Positions 56,287-64,000 of a stretch of DNA of 64,000 nt are shown piece by piece. How positions within the stretch are numbered: position 1 is the first letter of the stretch; every line of letters starts with the position of its first letter. The DNA lies in the NCBI RefSeq assembly GCF_000510725.1, contig NZ_AZNZ01000003.1:248001-312000 (forward strand), in the 5' to 3' direction. The stretch comes from Pseudoxanthomonas sp. J31 (GTDB lineage: Bacteria; Pseudomonadota; Gammaproteobacteria; Xanthomonadales; Xanthomonadaceae). A model generated the notes under the pieces. That model saw nothing but the letters and a program-made list of their open reading frames with translations. It ran no database searches and was not told where the DNA came from. Made by a program: the position numbers and the translations under genes.

Positions 56287-57417
56287 ATGAAACCGTCCCG
56301 CCCGATCCCGGTCACCAGCCCGCTGCTGCCGCCGCTGGAGGAGTTCATCCCCTACCTGCAGCGGATCTGGGACAGCCGCATCCTGACCAACGGCGGCAGC
56401 ATGCACCAGGCCCTGGAGAAGGCCCTGTGCGCCTACCTGGGGGTGGAGCACATCGCCCTGTTCGCCAACGGCACCCTGGCCCTGGTCACCGCGCTGCAGG
56501 CGCTGCGCGTCACCGGCGAGGTGATCACCACGCCCTACTCGTTCGTGGCCACGGCCCACTCCCTGCTGTGGAACGGGATCAAGCCGGTGTTCGTGGACGT
56601 GGACCCGGTCACCTGCAACCTGGATCCGGCGCGGATCGAGGCGGCCATCACCCCGCAGACCACCGCGATCATGCCGGTGCACTGCTACGGCAGGCCGTGC
56701 GACGTGGAGGCCATCGAGCGCATCGCCGACATCTACAACCTCAAGGTCATCTACGACGCCGCCCACGCCTTCGGCGTGCGCGATGCAGGTGGCAGCGTGC
56801 TGCGCCACGGCGACCTGTCGGTGCTCAGCTTCCACGCCACCAAGGTGTTCAACACCTTCGAGGGCGGCGCCATCATCTGCCCGGACGCGCGCACCAAGCA
56901 GCGCATCGACCACCTGAAGAACTTCGGCTTCGTCAACGAAACCACGGTCGTGGCGCCGGGCATCAACGGCAAGATGAACGAGGTCTGCGCCGCGTTCGGC
57001 CTGCTCCAGCTCAAGCACATCGACCGTGCCCTGGCCCACCGTGCCCGGCTCGACGGCCTGTACCGCGAGCACCTGGCAGGCGTGCCCGGGCTGGATTGCC
57101 TGCAGCCGGTGGCGGGGGTGGAGGGCAACTACGCCTACTTCCCGGTGATGGTCAACGAGGCCTTCCCGCTGTCGCGCGACGAGCTCTACCAGGTCATGCG
57201 CGAGCACGACATCCTGGTGCGGCGCTATTTCTACCCGCTGATCAGCGAGTTCCCCATGTACCGCGGGCTGCCTTCCGCGGCCCCGGGCAACCTGCCGAAC
57301 GCGCACGCGGCCGCCCGCCGCGTGCTGTGCCTGCCGATCCACCCGGACCTCTCCGGGGACGACGTGGCCGGCATCTGCGACCTGGTCAGGTCGCTCACCC
57401 GGGAGAAGGCCGCGTGA
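56287..57417 (+). CDS. DegT/DnrJ/EryC1-type sugar aminotransferase, VioA-like
   Basis: This 376-residue PLP enzyme has GVEHIALFANGTLALVTALQ near the N-terminus, DAAHAFGVRD and the PLP lysine K186 in SFHATKVFN, and GINGKMNEVCAAFGLLQL after it. It resembles VioA, which forms dTDP-4-amino-4,6-dideoxyglucose (viosamine), the sugar used on flagellin in Pseudomonas syringae; Xanthomonas flagellar islands carry similar genes. Other 4-amino sugars are possible. The dTDP-4-keto sugar would come from genes outside the window. It overlaps the next gene by four bases (GTGA). Confidence 0.85.
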   Translation: MKPSRPIPVTSPLLPPLEEFIPYLQRIWDSRILTNGGSMHQALEKALCAYLGVEHIALFANGTLALVTALQALRVTGEVITTPYSFVATAHSLLWNGIKPVFVDVDPVTCNLDPARIEAAITPQTTAIMPVHCYGRPCDVEAIERIADIYNLKVIYDAAHAFGVRDAGGSVLRHGDLSVLSFHATKVFNTFEGGAIICPDARTKQRIDHLKNFGFVNETTVVAPGINGKMNEVCAAFGLLQLKHIDRALAHRARLDGLYREHLAGVPGLDCLQPVAGVEGNYAYFPVMVNEAFPLSRDELYQVMREHDILVRRYFYPLISEFPMYRGLPSAAPGNLPNAHAAARRVLCLPIHPDLSGDDVAGICDLVRSLTREKAA

Positions 57418-58703
57418 GAGCTGGCGGGATCCTGCGCGCCGCCTGGCGGCGGCGGATCGCGCACGCCTGGACCGGGATCCCGCTGCTGGCGCTGTGGCGG
57501 CTGCTCGACCTGCTGGTGCCCAAGCGCCGCGACCACTGGGCGCTGTTCGCCCATCCGCTCAAGCCGGGCCAGCTGGTGGAGAACGCCCGCGCCGTGCACG
57601 AAGCCCTGCGCGGCGAGCCTGGGGTAAGGACCTGGGTGTTCGTGCGCGGCACTTCGACGCCGCCTCCGGGCGTGGATCCGGACACCGTGGTCGAGCTCGG
57701 CACCCTGGCCGGCCTGTGGCGCCTGGCCCGCTGCGGCGTGTTGCTGCTGACCAATTCCACGTCCATGGACATGTCCCTGGCCTGGAGCAATGGCGGTTTC
57801 TCGGCACCCAGGCCCTGGCTGCGGCGACGGGTCGTGGTCAACCTGTGGCATGGCATCCCGCTGAAGCGCCTGTTCGCCCTGGCCAATCCGGAGCAGCGCC
57901 GGCACGGCGACCGCAACCGCTTCCGCCGCCTGGAGCGCCGCCACTACGACGGCCTGGTCGCCTCCTCCGACGTGGACGCCCATGCCATGGCAGCGATCTT
58001 CCATCCGCTGCCACCGGAGCGGGTCTGGGCCACGGGCCTGCCGCGCAACGATTTCCTGGTCCAGCCCGAGGCCGACCTGCCGGCCCCCCTGCGCGCGGAA
58101 CTGGAGCGGGTGCGGGCCCTTTGCGCCGGCCGCCGCCTGGTGCTTTACGCCCCCACCTACCGCGACGCCAGCGTCGCCCGCGAGCTGGGCTACCACTTCT
58201 CCGCGGCGGAGATCGCGGCCCTGGGCCGGGTGCTGGAACGCCATGGTGCGGTGCTGGGAGTGCGTGGGCACTACCTGGCCAACGCCGGTGGCCTGTTGCC
58301 GGAGGCGGGGGCGCAGGCGGCGGCCCCGGTGCTGGACCTGGGCCACGCCCGGTTCCACGAGATCGCCCCGCTGTTGCGCCACAGCTCGCTGGTGGTGACC
58401 GACTATTCCTCGGTCTACATCGACGCGCTCTACCTGGACCTGCCGGTCCTGTCCTTCGCCTACGACCTGGACCACTACCGCGACCACCAGAACGGCCTGC
58501 TCTACGACATGGAGCTGGCCTTCCCCGGCCCGGTGGCGCGCGACTTCGACGGCATGCTGCGCGAGCTGGACCGGCTGCTGTCGCTGCCGGCGTTCGCGCC
58601 GGACGCGCACTACCGCCAGGTCCAGCGCCTGTTCTTCCGCCACCTCGACGCCGGCAACACCGGCCGCGTCATCGCCCGCGTGCGCCAGCTGGCCGGGGTG
58701 TAA
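57414..58703 (+). CDS. CDP-glycerol glycerophosphotransferase, TagB/TagF family (second copy)
   Basis: This encodes 429 residues from a GTG overlapping the aminotransferase stop. An N-terminal hydrophobic/amphipathic stretch (AWTGIPLLALWRLLDLLV, about 18-35) could anchor it to the membrane. The family motifs are NLWHGIPLKRLF (about 142-153), LYAPTYRD (about 243-250) and VTDYSSVYIDALYLDLP (about 327-343). The WHG triplet is followed by Ile where the first copy has Thr. It probably transfers glycerol-phosphate or a related CDP-alcohol; pairing with a sugar aminotransferase suggests a different acceptor from the copy at 51884. Confidence 0.86.
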   Translation: MRAGGILRAAWRRRIAHAWTGIPLLALWRLLDLLVPKRRDHWALFAHPLKPGQLVENARAVHEALRGEPGVRTWVFVRGTSTPPPGVDPDTVVELGTLAGLWRLARCGVLLLTNSTSMDMSLAWSNGGFSAPRPWLRRRVVVNLWHGIPLKRLFALANPEQRRHGDRNRFRRLERRHYDGLVASSDVDAHAMAAIFHPLPPERVWATGLPRNDFLVQPEADLPAPLRAELERVRALCAGRRLVLYAPTYRDASVARELGYHFSAAEIAALGRVLERHGAVLGVRGHYLANAGGLLPEAGAQAAAPVLDLGHARFHEIAPLLRHSSLVVTDYSSVYIDALYLDLPVLSFAYDLDHYRDHQNGLLYDMELAFPGPVARDFDGMLRELDRLLSLPAFAPDAHYRQVQRLFFRHLDAGNTGRVIARVRQLAGV

Positions 58704-58856
58704 CCGCCGCCCCCGGGGCGGGAGCGCGGGGGGCCGCCATGCCAATGACGGCACGCGCGCCCGGCGCCTGCCGCCCGCCGCACGGAACCCGCCCGGCCGC
58801 GGTGCAACCTCCCTCCCCCCATTCCGCCTGCCGCCGGCTTCCCGTCGTTCCGCTCG

Positions 58857-58872
58857 TGGCACACCGCTTGCA
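58857..58872 (+). promoter_or_regulatory. sigma-54 promoter of the fliEFGHI operon
   Basis: TGGCACACCGCTTGCA: GG at 58858-58859, ten bases, GC at 58870-58871. It ends 38 bp before the fliE ATG. Confidence 0.92.
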
Positions 58873-58910
58873 TTGCCTGCGGCGACACGGCCCATGCCGA
58901 AGGGAAGTCC

Positions 58911-59288
58911 ATGACCGACTCGATCAGTTCCATCCTGTCGCAGATCCGCGCCTACCAGGGCCAGCTCGGCCAGGCCGCCGCGCGCACCGGCGACGTGGCC
59001 CGCGGCGACGCGATCCAGGGGCTGGCCGGGATGCAGGCGCCGGGGACCGCCGGCGTTTCCGGCGTGCCCAGCTTCACCCAGACCCTGGCCAATGCCATGC
59101 AGGGGGTCAATGCCGCCCAGGCCCGCGCCGGCGAACTGCAGGCCGCGTTCGAGCGCGGCGAGCCGGGCGCCGACCTGGCCCGGGTGATGGTGGCCTCGCA
59201 GCAGTCGCAGGTGGCGTTCCGCGCCACGGTGGAGGTCCGCAACCGGCTGGTGCAGGCCTACCAGGACGTCATGAACATGCCGCTGTGA
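58911..59288 (+). CDS. fliE: flagellar MS-ring/rod junction protein FliE
   Basis: This is a 125-residue adaptor between the MS ring and the proximal rod. The N-terminus is variable and Gln/Gly-rich; the conserved end reads FTQTLANAMQGVNAAQARAG, then VMVASQQSQVAFRATVEVRN and LVQAYQDVMNMPL, the family signature. It opens fliEFGHI directly behind a sigma-54 promoter and is 17 bp upstream of fliF. Confidence 0.95.
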   Translation: MTDSISSILSQIRAYQGQLGQAAARTGDVARGDAIQGLAGMQAPGTAGVSGVPSFTQTLANAMQGVNAAQARAGELQAAFERGEPGADLARVMVASQQSQVAFRATVEVRNRLVQAYQDVMNMPL

Positions 59289-59305
59289 CCAGGGACTGAC
59301 ACACG

Positions 59306-61009
59306 ATGGCGATCACTCTTTCCAAGGACAGCTTCAACCGCGAGCAGGCCACCGAGAAGGCGGCCCAGGCGGTGGTCAAGCTGCAGGAGATGCAGCTGGG
59401 CCGGAAGCTCGGCACCCTGCTGGCGATCTCGCTGGCGGTGGCGGCCGGCCTGTACGTCTTCTTCTGGTCGCAGAAGCCGCAGTACACCCCGCTGTACACC
59501 GGGCTGGACGCCAAGGCCACGGCCGAGGCCGCCGACCTGCTGCGCGCCGCGCAGATCCCGTTCAAGCTCGACCAGGCCACCGGCGCCATCTCCGTGCCGG
59601 AGGCCAACCTGCACGACGCGCGCCTGAAGCTGGCCGGCTCCGGCCTGACCGAGAGCGGCCGCCTGGGCTTCGAACTGATGGAGCGCGACCCGGGCTTCGG
59701 CGTCAGCCAGTTCGTGGAGAACGCGCGCTACCAGCACGCGCTGGAAACCGAGCTGGTGCGCACCATCGCCACCCTGCGCCCGGTGCGCGACGCGCGCGTG
59801 CACCTGGCCATCCCCAAGCCCTCGGCCTTCACCCGCCAGCGCGAGGTGGCCAGCGCCTCGGTCGTGCTGGAACTGCGCTCCGGCGCCCTGCTCGAGCGCA
59901 ACCAGGTGGACGCCATCGTCCACCTGGTCGCCTCCTCGATCCCGGACCTGGCCCCGGAGCGGGTGACCGTGGTCGACCAGAACGGCCGCCTGCTCAGCAG
60001 CAACGGCCAGGACAGCGCCTCGGCCCTCAGCGCCGCCCAGTTCGAGCAGGTGCGGCGCCAGGAGACCTCGTTCAACCAGCGCATCCGCGAGCTGCTGGAG
60101 CCGCTGACCGGCACCGGCCGGGTCAACGCCGAGGTCACGGTGGACATGGACTTCTCGGTCACCGAGGAGGCCCGCGAGCTGTTCAACGCCGAGCCGCAGA
60201 AGCTGCGCAGCGAGCAGGTCAGCGAGAACACCACCGCCGGCGAGGGCCCGCAGGGCATCCCCGGCGCCACCAGCAACACCCCGCCGGGCGCGGTCGCCCA
60301 GCAGCAGGCCGACGGCACCCCGCTGCCCGGCACCACCGCGGCCGCGCCCGCCGGCACCAGCTCGCGCAGCGCCACCCGCAACTTCGAGCTGGACCGCACC
60401 CTGCAGCACACCCGCCAGCCGGCCGGCCGCATCCGCCGGGTGACCGCCGCGGTGGTGGTCGACCACGTGCCGCGCCCCGGCCCGGACGGCAAGGTCGCCC
60501 TGCAGCCGCTGTCGGAGCAGGAGCTGGCGCGCCTGCAGGAGCTGGTGCGCCAGGCGGTGGGCTTCGACGCCGCCCGCGGCGACCAGGTCTCGGTGGTCAA
60601 CGCCCCGTTCGTGCGCGACGACGCGCCGGCGGTCGAGGGGCCGAAGTGGTGGGAGGACCCGCGCGTGCGCGACGCCCTGCGCCTGCTGGTGGGAGCGGTG
60701 GTGGTGCTGGCCCTGCTGTTCGGCGTGCTGCGCCCGAGCATCCGCCAGATCGTCGCCCCGCCCGCGCCAAAGAAGGAGGAGAAAGCCGAGCCGGCCACCG
60801 CCGAGGTCTCCCTGGTCGAGGACGGCGAGGACCTGCCCGCGCTGGCCGAGGACACGGCCCAGCTCGGCCTGCAGGCCCCGCAGCCGCCGGCGGCGCTGCC
60901 CTCCGATGCCTACGAGGACCGCCTGCGCAACGCCCGCGAGGCCGTGCGCGCCGACTCCAAGCGGGTCGCCCAGGTGGTGAAGGAGTGGTTGGGAAATGAA
61001 GCAGCCTAG
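59306..61009 (+). CDS. fliF: flagellar MS-ring protein FliF
   Basis: This 567-residue inner-membrane ring subunit has TM1 near residues 32-53 (KLGTLLAISLAVAAGLYVFF), the ring-building motifs YTPLYTGLDAKATAEAADLL and LAGSGLTESGRLGFELMERD, and the periplasmic part with ARVHLAIPKPSAFTRQREVA. TM2 lies near 455-475 (LRLLVGAVVVLALLFGVL), and the cytoplasmic C-terminus ends with the FliG-binding segment [12 protein letters not shown]. It overlaps fliG by 14 bases. Confidence 0.96.
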   Translation: MAITLSKDSFNREQATEKAAQAVVKLQEMQLGRKLGTLLAISLAVAAGLYVFFWSQKPQYTPLYTGLDAKATAEAADLLRAAQIPFKLDQATGAISVPEANLHDARLKLAGSGLTESGRLGFELMERDPGFGVSQFVENARYQHALETELVRTIATLRPVRDARVHLAIPKPSAFTRQREVASASVVLELRSGALLERNQVDAIVHLVASSIPDLAPERVTVVDQNGRLLSSNGQDSASALSAAQFEQVRRQETSFNQRIRELLEPLTGTGRVNAEVTVDMDFSVTEEARELFNAEPQKLRSEQVSENTTAGEGPQGIPGATSNTPPGAVAQQQADGTPLPGTTAAAPAGTSSRSATRNFELDRTLQHTRQPAGRIRRVTAAVVVDHVPRPGPDGKVALQPLSEQELARLQELVRQAVGFDAARGDQVSVVNAPFVRDDAPAVEGPKWWEDPRVRDALRLLVGAVVVLALLFGVLRPSIRQIVAPPAPKKEEKAEPATAEVSLVEDGEDLPALAEDTAQLGLQAPQPPAALPSDAYEDRLRNAREAVRADSKRVAQVVKEWLGNEAA

Positions 61010-62012
61010 TCTCCAGTCCGAACTGACCGGCGTGCAGCGCGCCGCCGTGCTGCTGCTGTCGCTGGGCGAGAGCGACGCGGCCGAGGTGCTCAAGCACATG
61101 AGCGCCAAGGAAGTGCAGAAGCTCGGCCTGGCGATGGCGACCATGAGCGGCATCAGCCGCGAGCAGGTCATGGACGTGATGGAGCAGTTCGAGCAGGCGC
61201 TGGAGCGGCAGACCTCGCTCGGCGTGGGCGCGGACGACTACATCCGCAACGTGCTGATCCAGGCGCTGGGCGCGGACAAGGCCGGCAGCCTGATAGACCG
61301 CATCCTGCTGGGCCGCAACACCACCGGCCTGGACACGCTCAAGTGGATGGACCCGCGCGCGGTGGCCGACCTGGTGCGCAACGAGCACCCGCAGATCTGC
61401 GCCATCGTGCTTTCCCACCTGGACCCGGACCAGGCCGCCGAGGCGCTGAAGTTCCTGCCCGAGCGCGTGCGCGCCGACGTGCTGCTGCGCATCGCCACCC
61501 TCGACGGCATCCCGCCGAACGCGCTCAACGAGCTCAACGAGATCATGGAGCGACAGTTCGCCGGCAACCAGAACCTGAAGTCGTCCAACATCGGCGGCGT
61601 CAAGGTCGCGGCCAACATCCTCAACTTCCTCGACGGCGGCCAGGACCAGTCGATCCTCGGCGAGATCGGCAAGGTCGACAACGAGCTGTGCCAGCGCATC
61701 CAGGACCTGATGTTCGTGTTCGACGACCTGGTCGAGCTGGACGACCGCGAGCTGCAGACCCTGCTGCGCGAGGTCTCCGGCGAGCGCCTGGGCATCGCCC
61801 TGCGCGGCGCCGACATCAAGGTGCGCGAGAAGATCACCCGCAACATGTCCCAGCGCGCCGCCGAGATCCTGCTGGAGGACATGGAGGCGCGTGGACCAGT
61901 GCGCCTGTCCGACGTGGAGGCGGCGCAGAAGGAGATCATGACCATCGTCCGCCGCCTGGCCGATGAGGGCGTGATCAACCTCAGCGGCGGCGGCGGCGAG
62001 GAGCTGGTATGA
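60996..62012 (+). CDS. fliG: flagellar motor switch protein FliG
   Basis: This is the 338-residue C-ring subunit that contacts the stator. It begins [20 protein letters not shown] with the FliF-binding domain. The middle carries [20 protein letters not shown] (the EHPQ motif), and the C-terminal torque domain has [20 protein letters not shown] with the charged residues used in stator contact, then [19 protein letters not shown]. It overlaps both neighbours, so fliF-fliG-fliH are translationally coupled. Confidence 0.97.
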   Translation: MKQPSLQSELTGVQRAAVLLLSLGESDAAEVLKHMSAKEVQKLGLAMATMSGISREQVMDVMEQFEQALERQTSLGVGADDYIRNVLIQALGADKAGSLIDRILLGRNTTGLDTLKWMDPRAVADLVRNEHPQICAIVLSHLDPDQAAEALKFLPERVRADVLLRIATLDGIPPNALNELNEIMERQFAGNQNLKSSNIGGVKVAANILNFLDGGQDQSILGEIGKVDNELCQRIQDLMFVFDDLVELDDRELQTLLREVSGERLGIALRGADIKVREKITRNMSQRAAEILLEDMEARGPVRLSDVEAAQKEIMTIVRRLADEGVINLSGGGGEELV

Positions 62013-62632
62013 GCACCGTCGTGCGCTGGATGGCGCCGGAGCTGGAGGTCGCACCGCCCCCGGCACCGGAGCCGGAGGTCGTGGAGGAAGTGCCGCTGCC
62101 GGTTCCGCCGACCCTGGAGGAGATCCAGGCCATCCAGGACGCAGCGCGCGAAGAGGGCTACCAGGCCGGCTTCGCCCAGGGGCACCAGGACGGCTTCGCC
62201 CAGGGCCAGGCCGAGGTGCGCCGGCTGACCGCGCAGATCGAGGGCATCCTCGACAACTTCACCCGCCCCCTCGCCCGCCTCGAGGACGAAGTCACCGCCG
62301 CGCTGGGCGAGCTGGCCGTGCGCATCGCCGGCAGCCTGGTGGGCCGCGCCTACGAGGCCGACCCGGCACTGCTGTCGGAACTGGTGTCCGAGGCGCTGGA
62401 CGCGGTCGGCGGCGCCAGCCGCGAGGTCGAGGTGCGCCTGCACCCGGACGACATCGAGACCCTGGCCCCGATGCTGGCGCTGGTGTCCGAGGCGCGCCTG
62501 GTGCCCGACCCGACCCTGGGCCGCGGCGACCTGCGCGTGCACGCCGAGGCGGTGCGCATCGACGGCACCCTGGAGGCGCGCCTGCGCGGCGCGCTGGAAA
62601 GCGTGATCCACAAGGCCGGAGCCAGCGCATGA
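62009..62632 (+). CDS. fliH: flagellar export ATPase regulator FliH
   Basis: This 207-residue protein holds FliI at the export gate. A Pro/Glu-rich N-terminus is followed by the glycine-spaced helix typical of FliH ([18 protein letters not shown], about 50-67) and a C-terminal domain that binds FliI ([20 protein letters not shown], then [15 protein letters not shown]). Sequence conservation is modest, but the repeat and position between fliG and fliI settle it. It overlaps both neighbours by four bases. Confidence 0.93.
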   Translation: MSTVVRWMAPELEVAPPPAPEPEVVEEVPLPVPPTLEEIQAIQDAAREEGYQAGFAQGHQDGFAQGQAEVRRLTAQIEGILDNFTRPLARLEDEVTAALGELAVRIAGSLVGRAYEADPALLSELVSEALDAVGGASREVEVRLHPDDIETLAPMLALVSEARLVPDPTLGRGDLRVHAEAVRIDGTLEARLRGALESVIHKAGASA

Positions 62633-64000
62633 ACCCCGCCCCCGACCGCAATCCCGCCCTCGGCGGCGCCGTGCCGGCCGACTGGCTGTCCGCGCGCAAC
62701 CTGCGCCTGGCCATGCGCCTGGGCGCCCTGTCCCCGGACCCGGCCGCCGGCCGCGGCCTGATCCGCGAGGGCATCCTGCGCCGCGCCGTGGGCCTGACCC
62801 TGGAAGCCACCGGCTGCGCGGCGCCGATGGGCGCCACCTGCCGGGTGGAAGTGGCCGACGGCGGCTGGGTCGAGGCCGAGGTCGTCGGCTTTGCCGGCGA
62901 CCGCACCTCGCTGATGCCCAGCGCCGAACTGCACGGCCTGCTGCCCAACGCCCGCGTGGTGCCGGTGCGCCGGCGCGGCGGCGTGGAAGTGGGCGAAGGC
63001 CTGCTTGGCCGGGTGATCGACTCCGACGGCGTGCCGCTGGACGGCAAGGGCCCGGTCCGCGCCGAGGGCAGCGTGAGCATGGCCGGCGCCGCGATCAACC
63101 CGCTGGCGCGCGAGCCCATCACCCAGCCGCTGGACGTGGGCGTGCGCGCGATCAACGCCCTGCTGCCGATCGGCCGCGGCCAGCGCGTGGGCCTGTTCGC
63201 CGGTTCCGGCGTCGGCAAGTCGACGCTGCTGGGCATGATGACCCGCTTCACCGCGGCCGACGTGATCGTGGTCGGCCTGATCGGCGAACGCGGCCGCGAA
63301 GTGCGCGACTTCGTCGAGAGCACGCTGGGCGAGGAAGGCCTGCGCCGCGCCGTGGTCGTGGCCGCCCCGGCCGACCGCCCGCCGCTGGCGCGCCTGCATG
63401 GCGCCTACCGCGCCACCGCCATCGCCGAGTGGTTCCGCGACCAGGGCCTGAACGTCCTGCTGCTGATGGACTCGCTGACCCGCTTCGCCCAGGCCCAGCG
63501 CGAGATCGGCCTGTCGGTGGGCGAGCCGCCGACCACCCGCGGTTACCCGCCGAGCGTGTTCGCCAAGCTGCCGGCGCTGGTCGAGCGCGCCGGCAACGGC
63601 GCCAAGGGCCGTGGCTCGATCACCGCCTTCTACACCGTGCTGACCGAAGGCGACGACCCGCAGGACCCGATCGCCGACGCCGCGCGCGCCATCCTCGACG
63701 GCCACATCCTGCTGTCGCGACGGATCGCCGACGCCGGCCTGTACCCGGCCATCGACGTCGAGTCCTCGGTCAGCCGCGTGGTCCAGGACATCGCCGACGA
63801 GACCTGGCGCGAGCGCATCCGCGCGCTCAAGCGCCTGGTCGCCGCCTACAACGCCAACCGCGACCTGATCGCCATCGGCGCCTACCAGCGCGGCAACGAC
63901 CCGCTGGTGGACGAGGCCCTGGCGCGCTGGCCGCAGATCGTCGAATTCCTCGGCCAGGACGTGGCCCGCTCGGCCGACCTGGAACATAGCCGCCAGGCCC
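62629..64000 (+). CDS. fliI: flagellar type III export ATPase FliI (3' partial)
   Basis: The first 457 codons are present and the window ends inside the gene; FliI is usually 440-470 residues, so only a few codons should be missing. The P-loop [14 protein letters not shown] is near residues 189-202, followed by [35 protein letters not shown] with the Walker B Asp, and [20 protein letters not shown]. It energises substrate unfolding and export together with FliH. It overlaps fliH by four bases. Confidence 0.97.
   Translation, partial: MNPAPDRNPALGGAVPADWLSARNLRLAMRLGALSPDPAAGRGLIREGILRRAVGLTLEATGCAAPMGATCRVEVADGGWVEAEVVGFAGDRTSLMPSAELHGLLPNARVVPVRRRGGVEVGEGLLGRVIDSDGVPLDGKGPVRAEGSVSMAGAAINPLAREPITQPLDVGVRAINALLPIGRGQRVGLFAGSGVGKSTLLGMMTRFTAADVIVVGLIGERGREVRDFVESTLGEEGLRRAVVVAAPADRPPLARLHGAYRATAIAEWFRDQGLNVLLLMDSLTRFAQAQREIGLSVGEPPTTRGYPPSVFAKLPALVERAGNGAKGRGSITAFYTVLTEGDDPQDPIADAARAILDGHILLSRRIADAGLYPAIDVESSVSRVVQDIADETWRERIRALKRLVAAYNANRDLIAIGAYQRGNDPLVDEALARWPQIVEFLGQDVARSADLEHSRQA

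Overview
The window comes from a high-GC gammaproteobacterium, most likely a member of the Xanthomonadaceae (Luteimonas, Pseudoxanthomonas, Lysobacter and relatives; the genus cannot be fixed from sequence alone). The main evidence is the rpoN2-vemR-fleQ arrangement, the atypical PilZ gene beside it, FliA-type promoters of the form TMAA-N15-GCCGWTAM, and typical core-gene neighbourhoods (clpS-clpA-infA-aat-trxB-ftsK-lolA-rarA, mnmA-hflD). About 23 kb of housekeeping and signalling genes lead into about 40 kb of flagellar genes that run to the right edge, where fliI is cut.

Layout. 1-15.2 kb: core genes (rarA, lolA, ftsK, trxB, aat, infA, clpA, clpS, a Nudix hydrolase, mnmA, hflD) with a few small exported proteins. 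15.2-25.1 kb: signalling block with a two-TM chemoreceptor, a PAS-GGDEF-EAL protein, a NarL-type sensor kinase, a degenerate GGDEF-EAL-REC protein and a soluble PAS histidine kinase. Two of these carry FliA (sigma-28) promoters, which ties them to the flagellar regulon. 25.2-39.6 kb: flgN, flgM, flgA (minus strand), cheV, flgBCDEF, flgGHIJKL, fliC. 39.8-46.4 kb: a 1190-residue multidomain glycosyltransferase, then fliD, fliS, two small FliT-like genes (one frameshifted) and an atypical PilZ protein. 46.5-50.6 kb: LuxR-type regulator, rpoN2, vemR, fleQ. 50.7-58.7 kb: a surface-decoration island with an acyltransferase, a TagD-like glycerol-3-phosphate cytidylyltransferase, two TagB/TagF-like glycerophosphotransferases, an ATP-grasp/HAD fusion, a GT2 glycosyltransferase and a VioA-like sugar aminotransferase. 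58.9 kb to the end: fliE, fliF, fliG, fliH, fliI (partial).

Regulation is unusually legible. Seven sequences match the sigma-54 promoter (GG-N10-GC), in front of flgA, flgB, flgG, the large glycosyltransferase, tagD, the aminotransferase and fliE. Eight match the FliA promoter, in front of the chemoreceptor, the PAS-GGDEF-EAL gene, flgM, cheV, fliC (two in tandem), fliD and fliS. The window therefore holds the flagellar master regulators (RpoN2, FleQ, VemR), the anti-sigma factor FlgM and a large set of their probable targets.

The most notable candidate system is the decoration island. Gram-positive teichoic-acid-like chemistry (CDP-glycerol synthesis and glycerophosphate transfer) sits between flagellar operons of a Gram-negative, and each of its glycosyltransferase and sugar units starts at a sigma-54 promoter. 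I infer a flagellum-linked glycan that may carry glycerol-phosphate and an amino sugar. The product and its acceptor are not shown by the sequence.
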